Shown here: piece after piece, positions 46,695 through 56,707 of the stretch
How the letters are laid out: each line of letters opens with the position of its first letter
Position numbering within the stretch: the first letter of the stretch is position 1
Assembly: GCF_003007675.1 (NCBI RefSeq)
Contig: NZ_PXNP01000076.1
Span: 1-64,000, forward strand
Direction of reading: 5' to 3'
From: Marinobacter fuscus
Lineage (GTDB): Bacteria > Pseudomonadota > Gammaproteobacteria > Pseudomonadales > Oleiphilaceae
Length of the DNA stretch: 64,000 nucleotides
Notes under the pieces: model-generated
Seen by the model: only the letters and a program-made list of their open reading frames with translations
Told to the model about the DNA's origin: nothing
Database searches by the model: none
Made by a program: the position numbers and the translations under genes

Positions 46695-48694
46695 CAGGCG
46701 TCCAGCAGTTCGTCAGCCACTTCAAGGATATTTTCAACGGTGAAGCCGAATTCCTTGAACAGTTCGCCAGCCGGAGCAGACTCACCAAAGGTAGTCATGC
46801 CAATCACCCGACCGTCCAGGCCGACATACTTGTACCAGTAGTCAGCGATGCTGGCTTCGATGGCGATGCGGTTGGTCACTTCCAGCGGCAGTACCTGTTG
46901 CTTGTATTCGGCACTCTGGGCGTCGAACACGTCGGTCGACGGCATGGACACCACACGCACGGCCTTGCCCTGCTCTCGCAGTTGGGCGGCCGCGTCCTGG
47001 GCCAGACCGATTTCACCGCCGGTGGCAATCAGGATCAGTTCCGGTGTGCCATCGCTGTCCGACAGGATGTAGCCACCCTTGGCCACATTGGCCAGCTGCT
47101 CGGCATCGCGCTGCTGGTGAGGCAGTCCCTGGCGGGAGAACACCATCGCCGTGGGGCCGTCTTTGCGCTCAAGCGCGGCTTTCCAGGCCACCGCAGATTC
47201 CACGGTGTCGGCCGGGCGCCAGGTGCTCATGTTCGGTGTGGTGCGCAGGCTGGCCAGCTGCTCGATCGGCTGGTGTGTCGGGCCATCTTCACCCAGGCCA
47301 ATGGAGTCGTGAGTGAATACGTAGATGGAGCGCTGCTTCATCAGTGCGGCCATGCGCACGGCATTCCGGCAGTATTCCATGAAGATCAGGAAGGTGGCGC
47401 CATAGGGCACGAAGCCGCCGTGCAGGGCGATGCCGTTCATGATGGCCGCCATACCGAACTCACGGACACCGTAATAAATGTAGTTACCGGAGGCGTCTTC
47501 TTTGGTGACCCCTTTACAGCCAGACCAGATGGTCAGGTTGGAACCGGCCAGGTCGGCAGAGCCGCCCATCAGTTCTGGCAGCAGCGGGCCATAAGCGTTC
47601 AGGGAGTTTTGGGACGCCTTGCGGGAAGCCACAGTTTCGCCTTTATCCTGGCATTCCTGAATGTAAGCTTGAGCTTTTTCAGAGAAGTCTGCCGGCAGAT
47701 CACCCGCCATCCGGCGCTTGAACTCGGCGGCCAGTTCCGGCTCGGCTTTCTCGTAGGCAGCGAACCTGGCATCCCACTCGCTCTGGGCCGCGGCACCTTT
47801 TGCTTTGCCATCCCAGGCCGCGTAAATGTCTGCCGGCACTTCGAACGGGCCGTGGTGCCAGCCCAGGGCTTCCCGAGTCAGTGCGATTTCATCATCACCC
47901 AGCGGCGCGCCGTGGCAGTCTTCTTTGCCCTGCTTGTTGGGAGAACCGAAGCCGATGATGGTCTTGCAGCAAATAATGGTGGGCTGCTCGGTGTTGGCGC
48001 GGGCCTGCTCCACCGCCGCACGAATGGCGTCGGCATCGTGGCCGTCAACCGCCGGAATCACCTGCCAGCCGTAGGATTCAAAACGCTTGGGCGTGTCATC
48101 GGTAAACCAGCCATCGACCTCGCCATCAATGGAGATACCGTTGTCGTCGTAGAAGAAAATCAACTTGCCCAGCCCCAGGGTGCCCGCCAGTGACGCCACT
48201 TCATGGGAAATACCTTCCATCAGGCAGCCGTCGCCCAGGAAGGCGTAGGTGTAGTGATCAACAATCTCGTGGCCGGGGCGGTTGAACTGGGCCGCCAGTG
48301 CTTTTTCCGCCAGCGCGAAGCCTACCGCGTTGGCAATGCCCTGCCCGAGCGGGCCGGTGGTGGTTTCAACGCCGGGGGTGTAACCGTATTCCGGGTGGCC
48401 CGGGGTTTTGGAGTGCAGCTGACGGAAGTTTTTCAGGTCATCAATGCTAACGTCGTATCCGCTCAGGTGCAGCAGTGAGTACTGCAGCATGGAGCCATGG
48501 CCGTTGGAAAGCACAAAACGGTCGCGGTTGGCCCACTGCGGGTCGGCCGGGTTGTGGCTGAGGTAATCGTTCCACAGCACCTCGGCGATATCCGCCATAC
48601 CCATGGGCGCACCCGGGTGGCCGGACTTGGCTTTCTGAACCGCATCCATGCTCAGCGCGCGAATGGCGTTGGCGAGATCTTTACGGGACGGCAT
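46694..48694 (-). CDS. tkt: Transketolase
   Basis: This 666-residue thiamine-diphosphate enzyme exchanges two-carbon units in the pentose phosphate pathway. Visible motifs are [20 protein letters not shown] (thiamine and magnesium site) and the C-terminal [20 protein letters not shown] at 48694 follows GGAGA; a TTG two codons earlier is unlikely. It is the first gene of the operon and divergent from the SahR-like regulator. Confidence 0.97.
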   Translation of the reverse strand: MPSRKDLANAIRALSMDAVQKAKSGHPGAPMGMADIAEVLWNDYLSHNPADPQWANRDRFVLSNGHGSMLQYSLLHLSGYDVSIDDLKNFRQLHSKTPGHPEYGYTPGVETTTGPLGQGIANAVGFALAEKALAAQFNRPGHEIVDHYTYAFLGDGCLMEGISHEVASLAGTLGLGKLIFFYDDNGISIDGEVDGWFTDDTPKRFESYGWQVIPAVDGHDADAIRAAVEQARANTEQPTIICCKTIIGFGSPNKQGKEDCHGAPLGDDEIALTREALGWHHGPFEVPADIYAAWDGKAKGAAAQSEWDARFAAYEKAEPELAAEFKRRMAGDLPADFSEKAQAYIQECQDKGETVASRKASQNSLNAYGPLLPELMGGSADLAGSNLTIWSGCKGVTKEDASGNYIYYGVREFGMAAIMNGIALHGGFVPYGATFLIFMEYCRNAVRMAALMKQRSIYVFTHDSIGLGEDGPTHQPIEQLASLRTTPNMSTWRPADTVESAVAWKAALERKDGPTAMVFSRQGLPHQQRDAEQLANVAKGGYILSDSDGTPELILIATGGEIGLAQDAAAQLREQGKAVRVVSMPSTDVFDAQSAEYKQQVLPLEVTNRIAIEASIADYWYKYVGLDGRVIGMTTFGESAPAGELFKEFGFTVENILEVADELLDA

Positions 48695-48868
48695 TGACAA
48701 TTCTCCAGTGTTTTTCAGGAAAAGACTTCAAGCTGCAAAAACTGCTCAAAAAGAAGGCGCGTATTTTCGCCGATTACAGTGTGCGGGGGCAAATCCATAT
48801 GTAGCAGTTTTCCGATAAAGGGGAGGCAAAACCACCAAAACGACTGATTTCACAGAATTCATAAATCT

Positions 48869-48888
48869 ATATCAAAAAATTTTGATAT
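48869..48888. promoter_or_regulatory. SahR-type operator upstream of sahR
   Basis: Perfect nine-base arms ATATCAAAA and TTTTGATAT around AA, 42 bases before the regulator's start codon and in the divergent tkt/sahR gap. A close variant lies before metK (49954-49971). Confidence 0.7.
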
Positions 48889-48930
48889 GGCTATTGATAG
48901 ACCATCCCAAGCCCCCTACACTTACCCGCC

Positions 48931-49932
48931 ATGACCTCAATGAATGCACACGCGAACGAACTGGCCTTTGCCGAAGTGCTGGCCCCCATCTTCAAGGCAA
49001 GCGGAGACCCGCTGCGCCTGGAGATCCTGCGGGTATTGCGCCGGGACACATTCGGAGTGCTGGAATTGAGCCAGATGTTCGACATGCGCCAGTCTGGTAT
49101 GAGCCACCACCTGAAGGTGATGCACAAGGCCGGGCTGCTGGAACCCCAGCGGGAAGGTAACGCCATCTTCTATCGTCGCCCGCTGAACCTCGACAGCGGC
49201 AAGCTGGCAGACGAAACCATCCGGCAAATCTTTGAAACCGTCGACCGGGTGCCACTGCCCCGACCGCTGGAAGCGAAAATTGAAGCCGTCCGGGAGCAAC
49301 GGGCCGAACAGTCCCAGGCGTTTTTCTCCCGACATTCGGAACAATTCCGGGAGCAGCAAGAACTGATTGCCGCCTTTGACCTGTACGCCGAGCCCACCGC
49401 CGAACTGATCCGCAAACGTGCGGCTCGGCAACGCTGGCAAAGCGCACTGGAAATTGGCCCGGGCGAAGGAGGGTTCCTGCCCGTGCTGGCAGGCCTTTTT
49501 CCTCATGTAGTGGCCCTGGATAACAGTAAAGACATGCTGGCCAAAGCCACCCGGGTCTGTATTGACCAGGGCCTCAACAACGTTGACTTGATTGAAGGCG
49601 TTACCGATACCCTGTTGGCCCGGGGCGATGCCTTTGACCTGATTGTCGCCAATATGGTGCTGCACCATGTACCCAGCCCGGCGGATATTCTGCTGGACGC
49701 TGCCGCTCTGATGCACAACGGAAGCTGCCTGATTGTCAGCGACTTGTGCAGCCACGATCAGGACTGGGCCAAGGCCAACTGTGGTGATCTGTGGCTGGGT
49801 TTCGAACCGGAAGAACTGACCGCCTGGGCTACCGATGCAGGCCTGACGGCGGGTGAGCAGCTGTTTATAGGCCTGCGCAATGGCTTCCAGATTCAGGTAC
49901 GAGAATTCTGGAAAAGCCCGGCTAATGCCTGA
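48931..49932 (+). CDS. ArsR-type regulator fused to a SAM-dependent methyltransferase (SahR-like)
   Basis: This 333-residue protein joins an ArsR winged helix (about 15-85; MSHHLKVMHKAGLLE is the recognition part) to a class I methyltransferase fold (about 150-300) with SAM motif ALEIGPGEGG at 172-181 and LIVANMVLHHV. SahR regulators control the SAM/SAH cycle in Proteobacteria and sense S-adenosylhomocysteine, which fits its place before metK, ahcY and metF and the matching dyads. The methyltransferase-like domain probably senses SAM or SAH; catalysis is not shown. Confidence 0.85.
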   Translation: MTSMNAHANELAFAEVLAPIFKASGDPLRLEILRVLRRDTFGVLELSQMFDMRQSGMSHHLKVMHKAGLLEPQREGNAIFYRRPLNLDSGKLADETIRQIFETVDRVPLPRPLEAKIEAVREQRAEQSQAFFSRHSEQFREQQELIAAFDLYAEPTAELIRKRAARQRWQSALEIGPGEGGFLPVLAGLFPHVVALDNSKDMLAKATRVCIDQGLNNVDLIEGVTDTLLARGDAFDLIVANMVLHHVPSPADILLDAAALMHNGSCLIVSDLCSHDQDWAKANCGDLWLGFEPEELTAWATDAGLTAGEQLFIGLRNGFQIQVREFWKSPANA

Positions 49933-49953
49933 CAGGCCAGACGGTATGGGGAA

Positions 49954-49971
49954 TATCAAAGAATTTTGATA
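49954..49971. promoter_or_regulatory. SahR-type operator upstream of metK
   Basis: TATCAAA-GAAT-TTTGATA, seven-base perfect arms, 107 bases before the metK start codon. It closely matches the dyad before sahR, so one protein probably binds both. Confidence 0.7.
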
Positions 49972-50077
49972 CAGGTGTAGGTAAAAATACGTACACCCAA
50001 CAACAACCAGAAACATCCGGCAAGGCACACGTGACGACGCCGGAACGATTTTGCCATCGCTCAAGAGGAGCAAAGCT

Positions 50078-51268
50078 ATGTCTGACTACAACATCTTCAC
50101 CTCCGAATCGGTCTCTGAAGGCCACCCGGACAAACTGGCGGATCAGATTTCCGACGCGGTGCTGGATGCGATCCTCACCGACGACCCACACGCGCGCGTA
50201 GCCTGTGAAACCATGGTCAAAACCGGGGTTGCCATTGTCGGTGGCGAAATCACCACCAGCGCCTGGGTCGACCTGGAAGACCTGGTTCGGGGTGTGATCA
50301 AAGACATCGGCTACACCTCCTCTGAAGTGGGCTTCGACGGCGACACCTGCGGCGTGATCAACATCATCGGCAAGCAGTCGGTGGATATTGCCCAGGGCGT
50401 TGATCGCCAGAAGCCGGAAGACCAGGGCGCGGGTGACCAGGGCCTGATGTTCGGCTACGCCAGCAACGAAACCGACGTACTGATGCCTGCCCCGATCACC
50501 TTCTCTCACCGCCTGGTACAGCGCCAGGCCGAGGCCCGCAAGAGCGGCCTGCTGCCGTGGCTGCGCCCGGATGCCAAGAGCCAGGTCACCTGCCGCTACG
50601 AGAACGGCAAGGTTGTTGGCATCGACGCCATCGTGCTGTCGACCCAGCACGATCCGGACGTGAGCCAGGCGGATCTGAAAGAAGCAGTGATGGAGTTGAT
50701 CGTCAAGCACACACTGCCAGCCGAACTGCTGCACAAAGACACTCAGTTCCACATCAACCCGACCGGCAAGTTCGTAATCGGCGGCCCGGTGGGCGACTGT
50801 GGTCTGACCGGCCGCAAGATCATCGTTGACACCTACGGCGGTATGGCACGCCACGGCGGCGGTGCGTTCTCCGGCAAAGATCCGTCGAAGGTTGACCGTT
50901 CGGCCGCCTACGCTGGCCGTTATGTTGCCAAGAACATTGTGGCCGCTGGCCTGGCCGAGAAATGTGAGATTCAGGTGTCCTACGCCATCGGTGTGGCCCA
51001 GCCGACCTCCATTTCTTTGAACACTTTCGGTACCGGCAAGATCAGCGACGACAAGATTATTGAACTGGTGCGCCAGAACTTCGATCTGCGCCCCTATGCG
51101 ATTACCAACATGCTCGACCTGCTGCACCCAATGTACCGGGCCACGGCAGCCTACGGCCACTTTGGTCGCGAGCCCCATGAAATGACGGTGGGCGGCAAGA
51201 CCTTCACCGCCTTCCCATGGGAGAAGACCGACCGCGCCGCGGCTCTGAAAGACGCTGCGGGAGCCTGA
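50078..51268 (+). CDS. metK: S-adenosylmethionine synthase
   Basis: This 396-residue enzyme makes S-adenosylmethionine from methionine and ATP. Motifs [27 protein letters not shown] and the glycine-rich [16 protein letters not shown] loop are conserved. ATG at 50078 has GAGGAG upstream. It is the first enzyme gene after sahR and is followed by repeats C and D before ahcY. Confidence 0.98.
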   Translation: MSDYNIFTSESVSEGHPDKLADQISDAVLDAILTDDPHARVACETMVKTGVAIVGGEITTSAWVDLEDLVRGVIKDIGYTSSEVGFDGDTCGVINIIGKQSVDIAQGVDRQKPEDQGAGDQGLMFGYASNETDVLMPAPITFSHRLVQRQAEARKSGLLPWLRPDAKSQVTCRYENGKVVGIDAIVLSTQHDPDVSQADLKEAVMELIVKHTLPAELLHKDTQFHINPTGKFVIGGPVGDCGLTGRKIIVDTYGGMARHGGGAFSGKDPSKVDRSAAYAGRYVAKNIVAAGLAEKCEIQVSYAIGVAQPTSISLNTFGTGKISDDKIIELVRQNFDLRPYAITNMLDLLHPMYRATAAYGHFGREPHEMTVGGKTFTAFPWEKTDRAAALKDAAGA

Positions 51269-51341
51269 CACTTCCGGGCCTGACTCTTGGAGTTGGGCCT
51301 TTGTTTTGACCCAGCCCGTCACCGTCTGGAGGTGGCGGCGC

Positions 51342-51437
51342 TGAGGTAAGTCCTTCGGGGACACGCTACAAGCACATCCATGTGCGCTTGTTTCGGGCCG
51401 TCCATGGCCCTCAACAGTCCCCGAAGGACTTACCTCA
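51342..51437. repeat. Palindromic repeat, copy C (metK-ahcY gap)
   Basis: Perfect 20-base outer arms (51342-51361 and 51418-51437). The core is CACGCTACAAGCACATCCA, including a GCACATCCATGTGC palindrome, then a GGGCCGTCCATGGCCC hairpin. Same plan as A, B and D. Confidence 0.85.
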
Positions 51438-51480
51438 CCACCGCGTTCAAACGTTCGGTGACAGTTTATCCAGTAATAAT

Positions 51481-51535
51481 CGGAGGCTACTCAATCTCCG
51501 TAAGAGATTCAGGCGTACCGGAGACGACGTACGCC
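51481..51535 (+). other. Overlapping hairpins in the ahcY leader
   Basis: CGGAG (51481) can pair with CTCCG (51496-51500), while AATCTC (51493-51498) can pair with GAGATT (51504-51509); the two pairings exclude each other. A third hairpin GGCGTAC/GTACGCC lies at 51512-51535. The segment does not match the SAH riboswitch consensus that I know. It lies between repeats C and D in the 455-base metK-ahcY gap. Confidence 0.3.
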
Positions 51536-51554
51536 CAAGGTTATAAAGAGGAGG

Positions 51555-51650
51555 CGGGGAATGTCTTTCGCGGAATTTCGGAGGCCATGGATGGCCGGAG
51601 AGAAGCGCACATGGATGTGCTCGTAGCGGTTCCGCGAAAGACATTCCCCG
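51555..51650. repeat. Palindromic repeat, copy D (metK-ahcY gap)
   Basis: Perfect 21-base outer arms (51555-51575 and 51630-51650). On the minus strand the core reads CCGCTACGAGCACATCCATG then a GGCCATCCATGGCC hairpin, so it is inverted relative to copy C. It ends 73 bases before ahcY. Confidence 0.85.
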
Positions 51651-51723
51651 ACTCCGACCACACCCATGCAGGCGGTACTCGCAACATTCCGGGACCGCAA
51701 GAAAAGACCAACAGGAGATCACC

Positions 51724-53097
51724 ATGAGCAGCTTCGAAGACTACAAAGTCCGCGACATCACCCTCGCCGACTGGGGCCGCAAGGAAATCAACATCGCCGA
51801 AGGCGAAATGCCCGCGCTCATGCGCCTGCGTGAAAAATACAAAGCAGACCAGCCCCTGAAAGGCGCCAACATCATGGGCTGCATCCACATGACCATCCAG
51901 ACCGCCGTGCTGATCGAAACCCTGATCGAACTCGGCGCCAACGTTCGCTGGTCCTCTTGCAACATCTTCTCCACCCAGGATCAGGCCGCTGCGGCCATCG
52001 CCGCTGCCGGCATCCCGGTGTTTGCCTGGAAAGGCGAAACCGATGAAGAATACGAATGGTGCTTGCATAAAACCGTGGGCGCAGACGTAGACGGCTGGGA
52101 GCCCAACATCATCCTGGATGACGGTGGCGACCTCACCGAACTGTTGCACAAGGAATACCCGCAGATCATCGCCAAGTGCCACGGCGTGACTGAAGAAACC
52201 ACCACCGGCGTACACCGCCTACAAGAAATGCTGCGCGACGGTACCTTGAAGATTCCGGCCATCAACGTGAACGATTCCGTCACCAAATCCAAGAACGACA
52301 ACAAATACGGTTGTCGCCACAGCCTGAACGACGCCATCAAGCGCGCCACCGACCACCTGCTGTCGGGTAAGAAGGCACTGGTGATCGGCTACGGCGATGT
52401 CGGCAAGGGCTCTGCCCTGTCGCTGCGTCAGGAAGGCATGATCGTAAAAGTGACCGAAGCCGATCCGATCTGCGCCATGCAGGCCTGCATGGACGGCTTT
52501 GAAGTGGTGTCTCCTTACATCGACGGCATCAACACTGGCACCGAGCAAGGTGTCAATGCCGAGCTGCTGGGCACCACCGACCTGCTGGTGACCACCACCG
52601 GTAACGTGAACGTGTGCGACGCCAACATGCTGAAAGCCCTGAAGAGCGGCGCTGTGGTGTGCAACATCGGCCACTTCGACAATGAAATCGACACCGCCTA
52701 CATGCGCAAGAACTGGGAATGGGACGAGGTTAAGCCGCAGGTCCACGTGATCTATCGCGACAAGGCCGCCAACGACCACCTGATTCTGCTGTCGGAAGGT
52801 CGCCTGGTGAACCTGGGTAACGCCACCGGCCACCCGTCCCGCATCATGGACGGCTCTTTCGCCAACCAGGTGCTGGCCCAGATGTACCTGTTCGAGCGCA
52901 AATTCGCCGACCTGCCGGAAGATGCCAAGGCCAAGGGTGTCTACGTGAAGGTGCTGCCCAAGCAGCTGGATGAAGAGGTGGCCCGCGCCATGGTGGAAGG
53001 TTTTGGTGGCGTGATCACCAAGATGACTCCGGATCAGGCGAAATACATCGGTGTACCGGTCGAAGGCCCGTACAAGCCGGAAAGCTACAGGTACTAA
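51724..53097 (+). CDS. ahcY: Adenosylhomocysteinase
   Basis: This 457-residue enzyme reversibly hydrolyses S-adenosylhomocysteine to adenosine and homocysteine, removing a strong methyltransferase inhibitor. Motifs [17 protein letters not shown] and the NAD-binding [10 protein letters not shown] are present, and the C-terminus ends KPESYRY as usual. It is 12 bases upstream of metF, indicating a common transcript. Confidence 0.98.
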   Translation: MSSFEDYKVRDITLADWGRKEINIAEGEMPALMRLREKYKADQPLKGANIMGCIHMTIQTAVLIETLIELGANVRWSSCNIFSTQDQAAAAIAAAGIPVFAWKGETDEEYEWCLHKTVGADVDGWEPNIILDDGGDLTELLHKEYPQIIAKCHGVTEETTTGVHRLQEMLRDGTLKIPAINVNDSVTKSKNDNKYGCRHSLNDAIKRATDHLLSGKKALVIGYGDVGKGSALSLRQEGMIVKVTEADPICAMQACMDGFEVVSPYIDGINTGTEQGVNAELLGTTDLLVTTTGNVNVCDANMLKALKSGAVVCNIGHFDNEIDTAYMRKNWEWDEVKPQVHVIYRDKAANDHLILLSEGRLVNLGNATGHPSRIMDGSFANQVLAQMYLFERKFADLPEDAKAKGVYVKVLPKQLDEEVARAMVEGFGGVITKMTPDQAKYIGVPVEGPYKPESYRY

Positions 53098-53109
53098 GCG
53101 GAAACGATC

Positions 53110-53979
53110 ATGGAATCCCAAAAACAATTCAAGCGCCGCTTCAGCTTCGAGTTTTTCCCGCCCAAGACCGAGCAGGGAAAAGAAAAGCTGCAGACGGTTC
53201 GCAACCAGCTGGCCGAGGTGAACCCGGATTTCTTTTCGGTCACCTTCGGTGCGGGCGGTTCCACCCGGGATCGCACCATCGAGACCGTACTTAACCTGCA
53301 CAAGCAGGGGATTTCCACCGCACCACACCTGTCGTGTGTGGGCGGAACCCGCCAGGAAATCGGCGAGTTGCTGGATGTCTATAAAGAGAACGGCATCAAC
53401 CGGATCGTCGCCCTGCGCGGCGATCTGCCCTCGGGCATGGGCGCCTCTGGTGAGCTGCGTTACGCCAACGAACTGGTGGAGTTTATCCGGGAGCACAGTG
53501 GTGATCACTTCAACCTTGAAGTAGCCGCCTACCCGGAGTTTCACCCCCAGGCCCGAAATGCCGAAGAAGACCTGAAGAACTTCGCACGAAAAGTACAGGC
53601 CGGTGCCAACAGCGCCATTACCCAGTACTTTTTCAATGCCGACAGCTACTTCTACTTCATCGACCGCCTGGAGAAGATGGGGGTCACCATTCCGGTGGTG
53701 CCGGGCATCATGCCCATCGTCAACTTCTCCAGCCTGGTGCGTTTTTCGGATATGTGTGGCGCGGAAATTCCCCGCTGGATTCGCAAACAGCTGGAGTCCT
53801 ACGGCGACGACACCACCAGCATCCGCAAGTTCGGTGAAGAAGTCATCACCGAGATGTGTGAGAAGCTGCTGAAAGCGGGCGCGCCTGGGCTGCACTTCTA
53901 TACCCTCAACCAGGCCCAACCCAGCCTTTCAATCTGGGAGAACCTGGGCATCAGCGATCGGGAAAAGATCGCGTTCTGA
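53110..53979 (+). CDS. metF: 5,10-methylenetetrahydrofolate reductase
   Basis: This 289-residue FAD enzyme makes 5-methyltetrahydrofolate for methionine synthesis. The barrel start FSFEFFPPKTEQG, VTFGAGGSTRDRT, ALRGDLP and PGIMPIVNFSSLVRF are family features. It completes the metK-ahcY-metF set that regenerates methionine from homocysteine. A hairpin follows the stop. Confidence 0.97.
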   Translation: MESQKQFKRRFSFEFFPPKTEQGKEKLQTVRNQLAEVNPDFFSVTFGAGGSTRDRTIETVLNLHKQGISTAPHLSCVGGTRQEIGELLDVYKENGINRIVALRGDLPSGMGASGELRYANELVEFIREHSGDHFNLEVAAYPEFHPQARNAEEDLKNFARKVQAGANSAITQYFFNADSYFYFIDRLEKMGVTIPVVPGIMPIVNFSSLVRFSDMCGAEIPRWIRKQLESYGDDTTSIRKFGEEVITEMCEKLLKAGAPGLHFYTLNQAQPSLSIWENLGISDREKIAF

Positions 53980-53999
53980 CCCCTCGTTGTCGCTACCTT

Positions 54000-54033
54000 G
54001 CTGCCCCGTCTCTGATTACGGAACCGGGGCAGC
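54000..54033 (+). terminator. Probable terminator after metF
   Basis: Arms GCTGCCCCG and CGGGGCAGC around a 16-base loop, followed by a mixed CT-rich tail with a short T run. Plausible, but not a textbook terminator. Confidence 0.5.
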
Positions 54034-54208
54034 TTCCTGCCCCCTGCTTTTGTCTAACCTTATGATTTCCTGAAATTCTGATTTGCATCAGCTAAACTCT
54101 GCCTGTTGTTCACTCATCCATGCTCCCCTGGAGCCGCAGTTATCAAACTCGTCACCGGGCTGTCTTACCGGGCAGATAGAGCACAATAAGAAGCGAAAAG
54201 GAGAAGAC

Positions 54209-54967
54209 ATGAACACGAAATGGCTGAAAACTTTTAGCGCAGGCCTGGCGCTTTCCGTTGCAGCATCCACTGTCAGCGCAGAGACCCTGCGAGTGGTTAC
54301 CGACCCCAGCTTTGTGCCATTTGAAATGATGGACCAGGAAACCGGTGAAATGATCGGTTTCGATATGGAAATCATCCGCGAAGTTGCAGAGCGTGCCGGT
54401 TTCGAAATCGACCTGAACACCATGGACTTCAACGGCATTATTCCTGCTCTGCAAACCGGTAATGTGGATATCGCCATTGCGGGCATTACCATTACCGAAG
54501 AGCGTGAAGAGATCGTCGACTTCTCAGACCCTTACTACGATTCCGGTCTGCGTATTCTGGTCAGCCAGAACAATGACAAGGTCAACGAAATTTCAGACCT
54601 CGAAGGTATGAAAATCGGCACCAAGATCGGCAGCACCAGCTACGACTTCCTGATGGACAACCTCGACAAAAACGACGGTGTCACCCCCTACCCGGGCAGT
54701 TCCGACATGTACATGGCGTTGATGTCCGGTGCCGTGAATGCGGTCTTCTACGACGCACCGAACGTCGGCTACTTCGCCAGCACCCGTGGCAAGGGTAAAG
54801 TAAAAACGGCTGGCCCCCTGTATGAAGGCCAGCAGTACGGCATCGCTCTGAAAAGCGGCAGCAAATGGGTAGGCGCGGTGAATGAAGCTCTAGCTGACAT
54901 CAAGGAAGACGGCACCTACAAGAAGATCTACGAAAAGTGGTTCGGCCCAATGCCTGAGGCCAAATAA
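54209..54967 (+). CDS. Polar amino-acid ABC transporter substrate-binding protein
   Basis: A 252-residue periplasmic protein: signal peptide (1-24, ending VSA), then TLRVVTDPSFVPFEMMDQETGEMIGFDMEI, the family 3 (GlnH/HisJ-like) pattern, with the AGITITEEREEIVDFSDPYYD ligand region. The ligand is probably a polar amino acid such as glutamine. ATG at 54209 follows AAGGAGA; the frame from 54083 is not a signal peptide. It heads a binding protein-permease-ATPase operon. Confidence 0.93.
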   Translation: MNTKWLKTFSAGLALSVAASTVSAETLRVVTDPSFVPFEMMDQETGEMIGFDMEIIREVAERAGFEIDLNTMDFNGIIPALQTGNVDIAIAGITITEEREEIVDFSDPYYDSGLRILVSQNNDKVNEISDLEGMKIGTKIGSTSYDFLMDNLDKNDGVTPYPGSSDMYMALMSGAVNAVFYDAPNVGYFASTRGKGKVKTAGPLYEGQQYGIALKSGSKWVGAVNEALADIKEDGTYKKIYEKWFGPMPEAK

Positions 54968-55039
54968 CCGTCCACTGGTTCCGGCTGCGGCACACAATGC
55001 CGCAGCCGCTTCCTCCCAACTCATCGGAGAAACAACACT

Positions 55040-55711
55040 GTGGATTCCCAGTTTCAGTTTGACTGGCAGGCAGCCATTAATTCCATTCCCTACCTTGCGA
55101 AAGGTATACCCTACACCCTGATGATCTCCTTTGGCGGTCTGGTGATCGGGTTTGTACTCGGGATCATCTTCGGCCTGCTGAGCATCAATAAAAAGTGGTA
55201 CTTGCGCTGGCCCGCTACTGCCTATATCGAGATTTTCCGCGGCACCCCCATTCTGGTTCAGGTGCTGTTTATCTTCTACGGTCTGCCCGACCTGATAGGC
55301 GGCCCCATCGATCCGATTACCGCTGGTATTGCCGCGATCGCCCTGAACTCCGGCGCCTACATCTCGGAAGTGGTTCGTGGTGGCGTTCAGTCCATCGATA
55401 AAGGCCAGAGCGAAGCCGGCCTGTCACTGGGGCTGTCACGCACCCAGACCTTCTGGTCGATTATCTGGCCCCAGGCCTTCCGGCGGATGATTCCACCTCT
55501 GGGCAACCAGGGCATTGTCAGCATCAAAGACACCTCACTGTTCTCGGTCATCGGCGTGGGCGAACTGGTTCGCCAGGGCCAGGTGTACATTGCCAACACC
55601 TTCACCGCGTTCGAGGTCTATTTCGTGGTGGCCATCATGTACCTGGCCATTACCCTGTCACTGTCCCTGATCCTGCGGCTGCTTGAGCGCCGTGGTGTCG
55701 CCTCTGCCTGA
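55040..55711 (+). CDS. Polar amino-acid ABC transporter permease
   Basis: A 223-residue inner-membrane permease of the HisM/GlnP family with about five helices. The conserved loop [29 protein letters not shown] contacts the ATPase. The start is GTG at 55040, with GGAGA upstream. It lies 72 bases after the binding-protein gene and 11 bases before the ATPase gene. Confidence 0.94.
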   Translation: MDSQFQFDWQAAINSIPYLAKGIPYTLMISFGGLVIGFVLGIIFGLLSINKKWYLRWPATAYIEIFRGTPILVQVLFIFYGLPDLIGGPIDPITAGIAAIALNSGAYISEVVRGGVQSIDKGQSEAGLSLGLSRTQTFWSIIWPQAFRRMIPPLGNQGIVSIKDTSLFSVIGVGELVRQGQVYIANTFTAFEVYFVVAIMYLAITLSLSLILRLLERRGVASA

Positions 55712-55722
55712 AGGAGCCCGGA

Positions 55723-56469
55723 ATGAGCCAGATTGTAAAAATAAAGGGCATGAACAAGTACTTCGGCAAGCTGCATGTCCTGAAAGATATTGACCTGACC
55801 GTCGAGCAAGGCGAAGTGGTGGTGATCATCGGCGCCAGTGGCTCCGGAAAATCCACCCTGATCCGTTGTGTCAACGGCCTCGAAGAGTACGAGCGTGGTG
55901 CGCTGGAAGTCGACGGCTTCGGGCTGGCACCCAAAGGCGGCAACCAGAAGAGCCTGGCGGAGATCCGCAAGGAAGTCGGCATGGTGTTCCAGCAGTTCAA
56001 TCTGTTTCCGCACCTGACCGTGCGCAAAAACATCATGCTCGCCCCCATGAAGGTGAAAAACACCTCGGAAGTGGTGGCAAAAGCAACGGCCGAACGTCTT
56101 CTGGAGCGGGTAGGCATCGGCAATCAGGCCGATAAGTTCCCCACCCAACTGTCTGGCGGCCAGCAGCAGCGGGTAGCGATCGCCCGGGCCCTGGCCATGG
56201 AGCCCAAGCTGATGCTGTTCGATGAACCCACCTCTGCGCTGGATCCGGAAATGATCGGTGAAGTGCTGGATGTTATGCGGGAGCTGGCTAAAGAAGGCAT
56301 GACCATGATGGTGGTCACCCACGAAATGGGCTTCGCCCGGGAAGTGGCAGATCGGGTGATCTACATCCACGAAGGCCAGATTGTGGAAGAAGGCAAGCCT
56401 GACGATGTCTTCGACAACCCCCAGAATGAGCGTACTCAGGCGTTCCTGTCTCGGGTACTGGCGCACTAA
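55723..56469 (+). CDS. Polar amino-acid ABC transporter ATPase
   Basis: A 248-residue GlnQ-like ATPase. Walker [11 protein letters not shown]-loop [11 protein letters not shown], signature LSGGQQQR, Walker [15 protein letters not shown] and the switch His in VTHEMGFA are all present. It powers import with the two upstream gene products. Confidence 0.96.
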   Translation: MSQIVKIKGMNKYFGKLHVLKDIDLTVEQGEVVVIIGASGSGKSTLIRCVNGLEEYERGALEVDGFGLAPKGGNQKSLAEIRKEVGMVFQQFNLFPHLTVRKNIMLAPMKVKNTSEVVAKATAERLLERVGIGNQADKFPTQLSGGQQQRVAIARALAMEPKLMLFDEPTSALDPEMIGEVLDVMRELAKEGMTMMVVTHEMGFAREVADRVIYIHEGQIVEEGKPDDVFDNPQNERTQAFLSRVLAH

Positions 56470-56642
56470 CCGATATCTGAAACGAAGCTCTCAGTTGGCA
56501 ACACCCCCGCAAGGGATGCTGCCAGCTGATTTCATACCGCATTCCCGGGCACCCGGAACACGCGGCGGTTCGCCCGGGCACTCACCATCACGCGCGTTCG
56601 CGGCCCGAAAAGCAAGCGCTCCTGCACGCTGGCCAGCCAGTG

Positions 56643-56674
56643 CCGTTAACTGTAAAATTCAACAAGGTTAACAA
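56643..56674. promoter_or_regulatory. Candidate BirA operator upstream of bioA
   Basis: GGTTAACAA (56666-56674) matches 8 of 9 bases of the BirA half-site GGTTTACAA. CCGTTAACT (56643-56651), 14 bases upstream, is a weaker left half. The 14-base spacing and the place 33 bases before bioA fit a biotin operator. The match is partial. Confidence 0.45.
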
Positions 56675-56707
56675 CTCATTTCCCTTCCCTCCGGACGGAG
56701 CATTCTT

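Noticed and set aside
49922..51364. 480-residue minus-strand open frame opposite metK
   Set aside because: Antisense shadow of metK; no recognisable protein features.
51269..51723. SAH riboswitch before ahcY
   Set aside because: The leader has hairpins but not the conserved SAH-riboswitch core sequences that I would expect; much of the gap is filled by repeats C and D.
52219..53919. 566-residue minus-strand open frame opposite ahcY/metF
   Set aside because: It lies antisense to two well-defined enzymes and has shadow-like composition.
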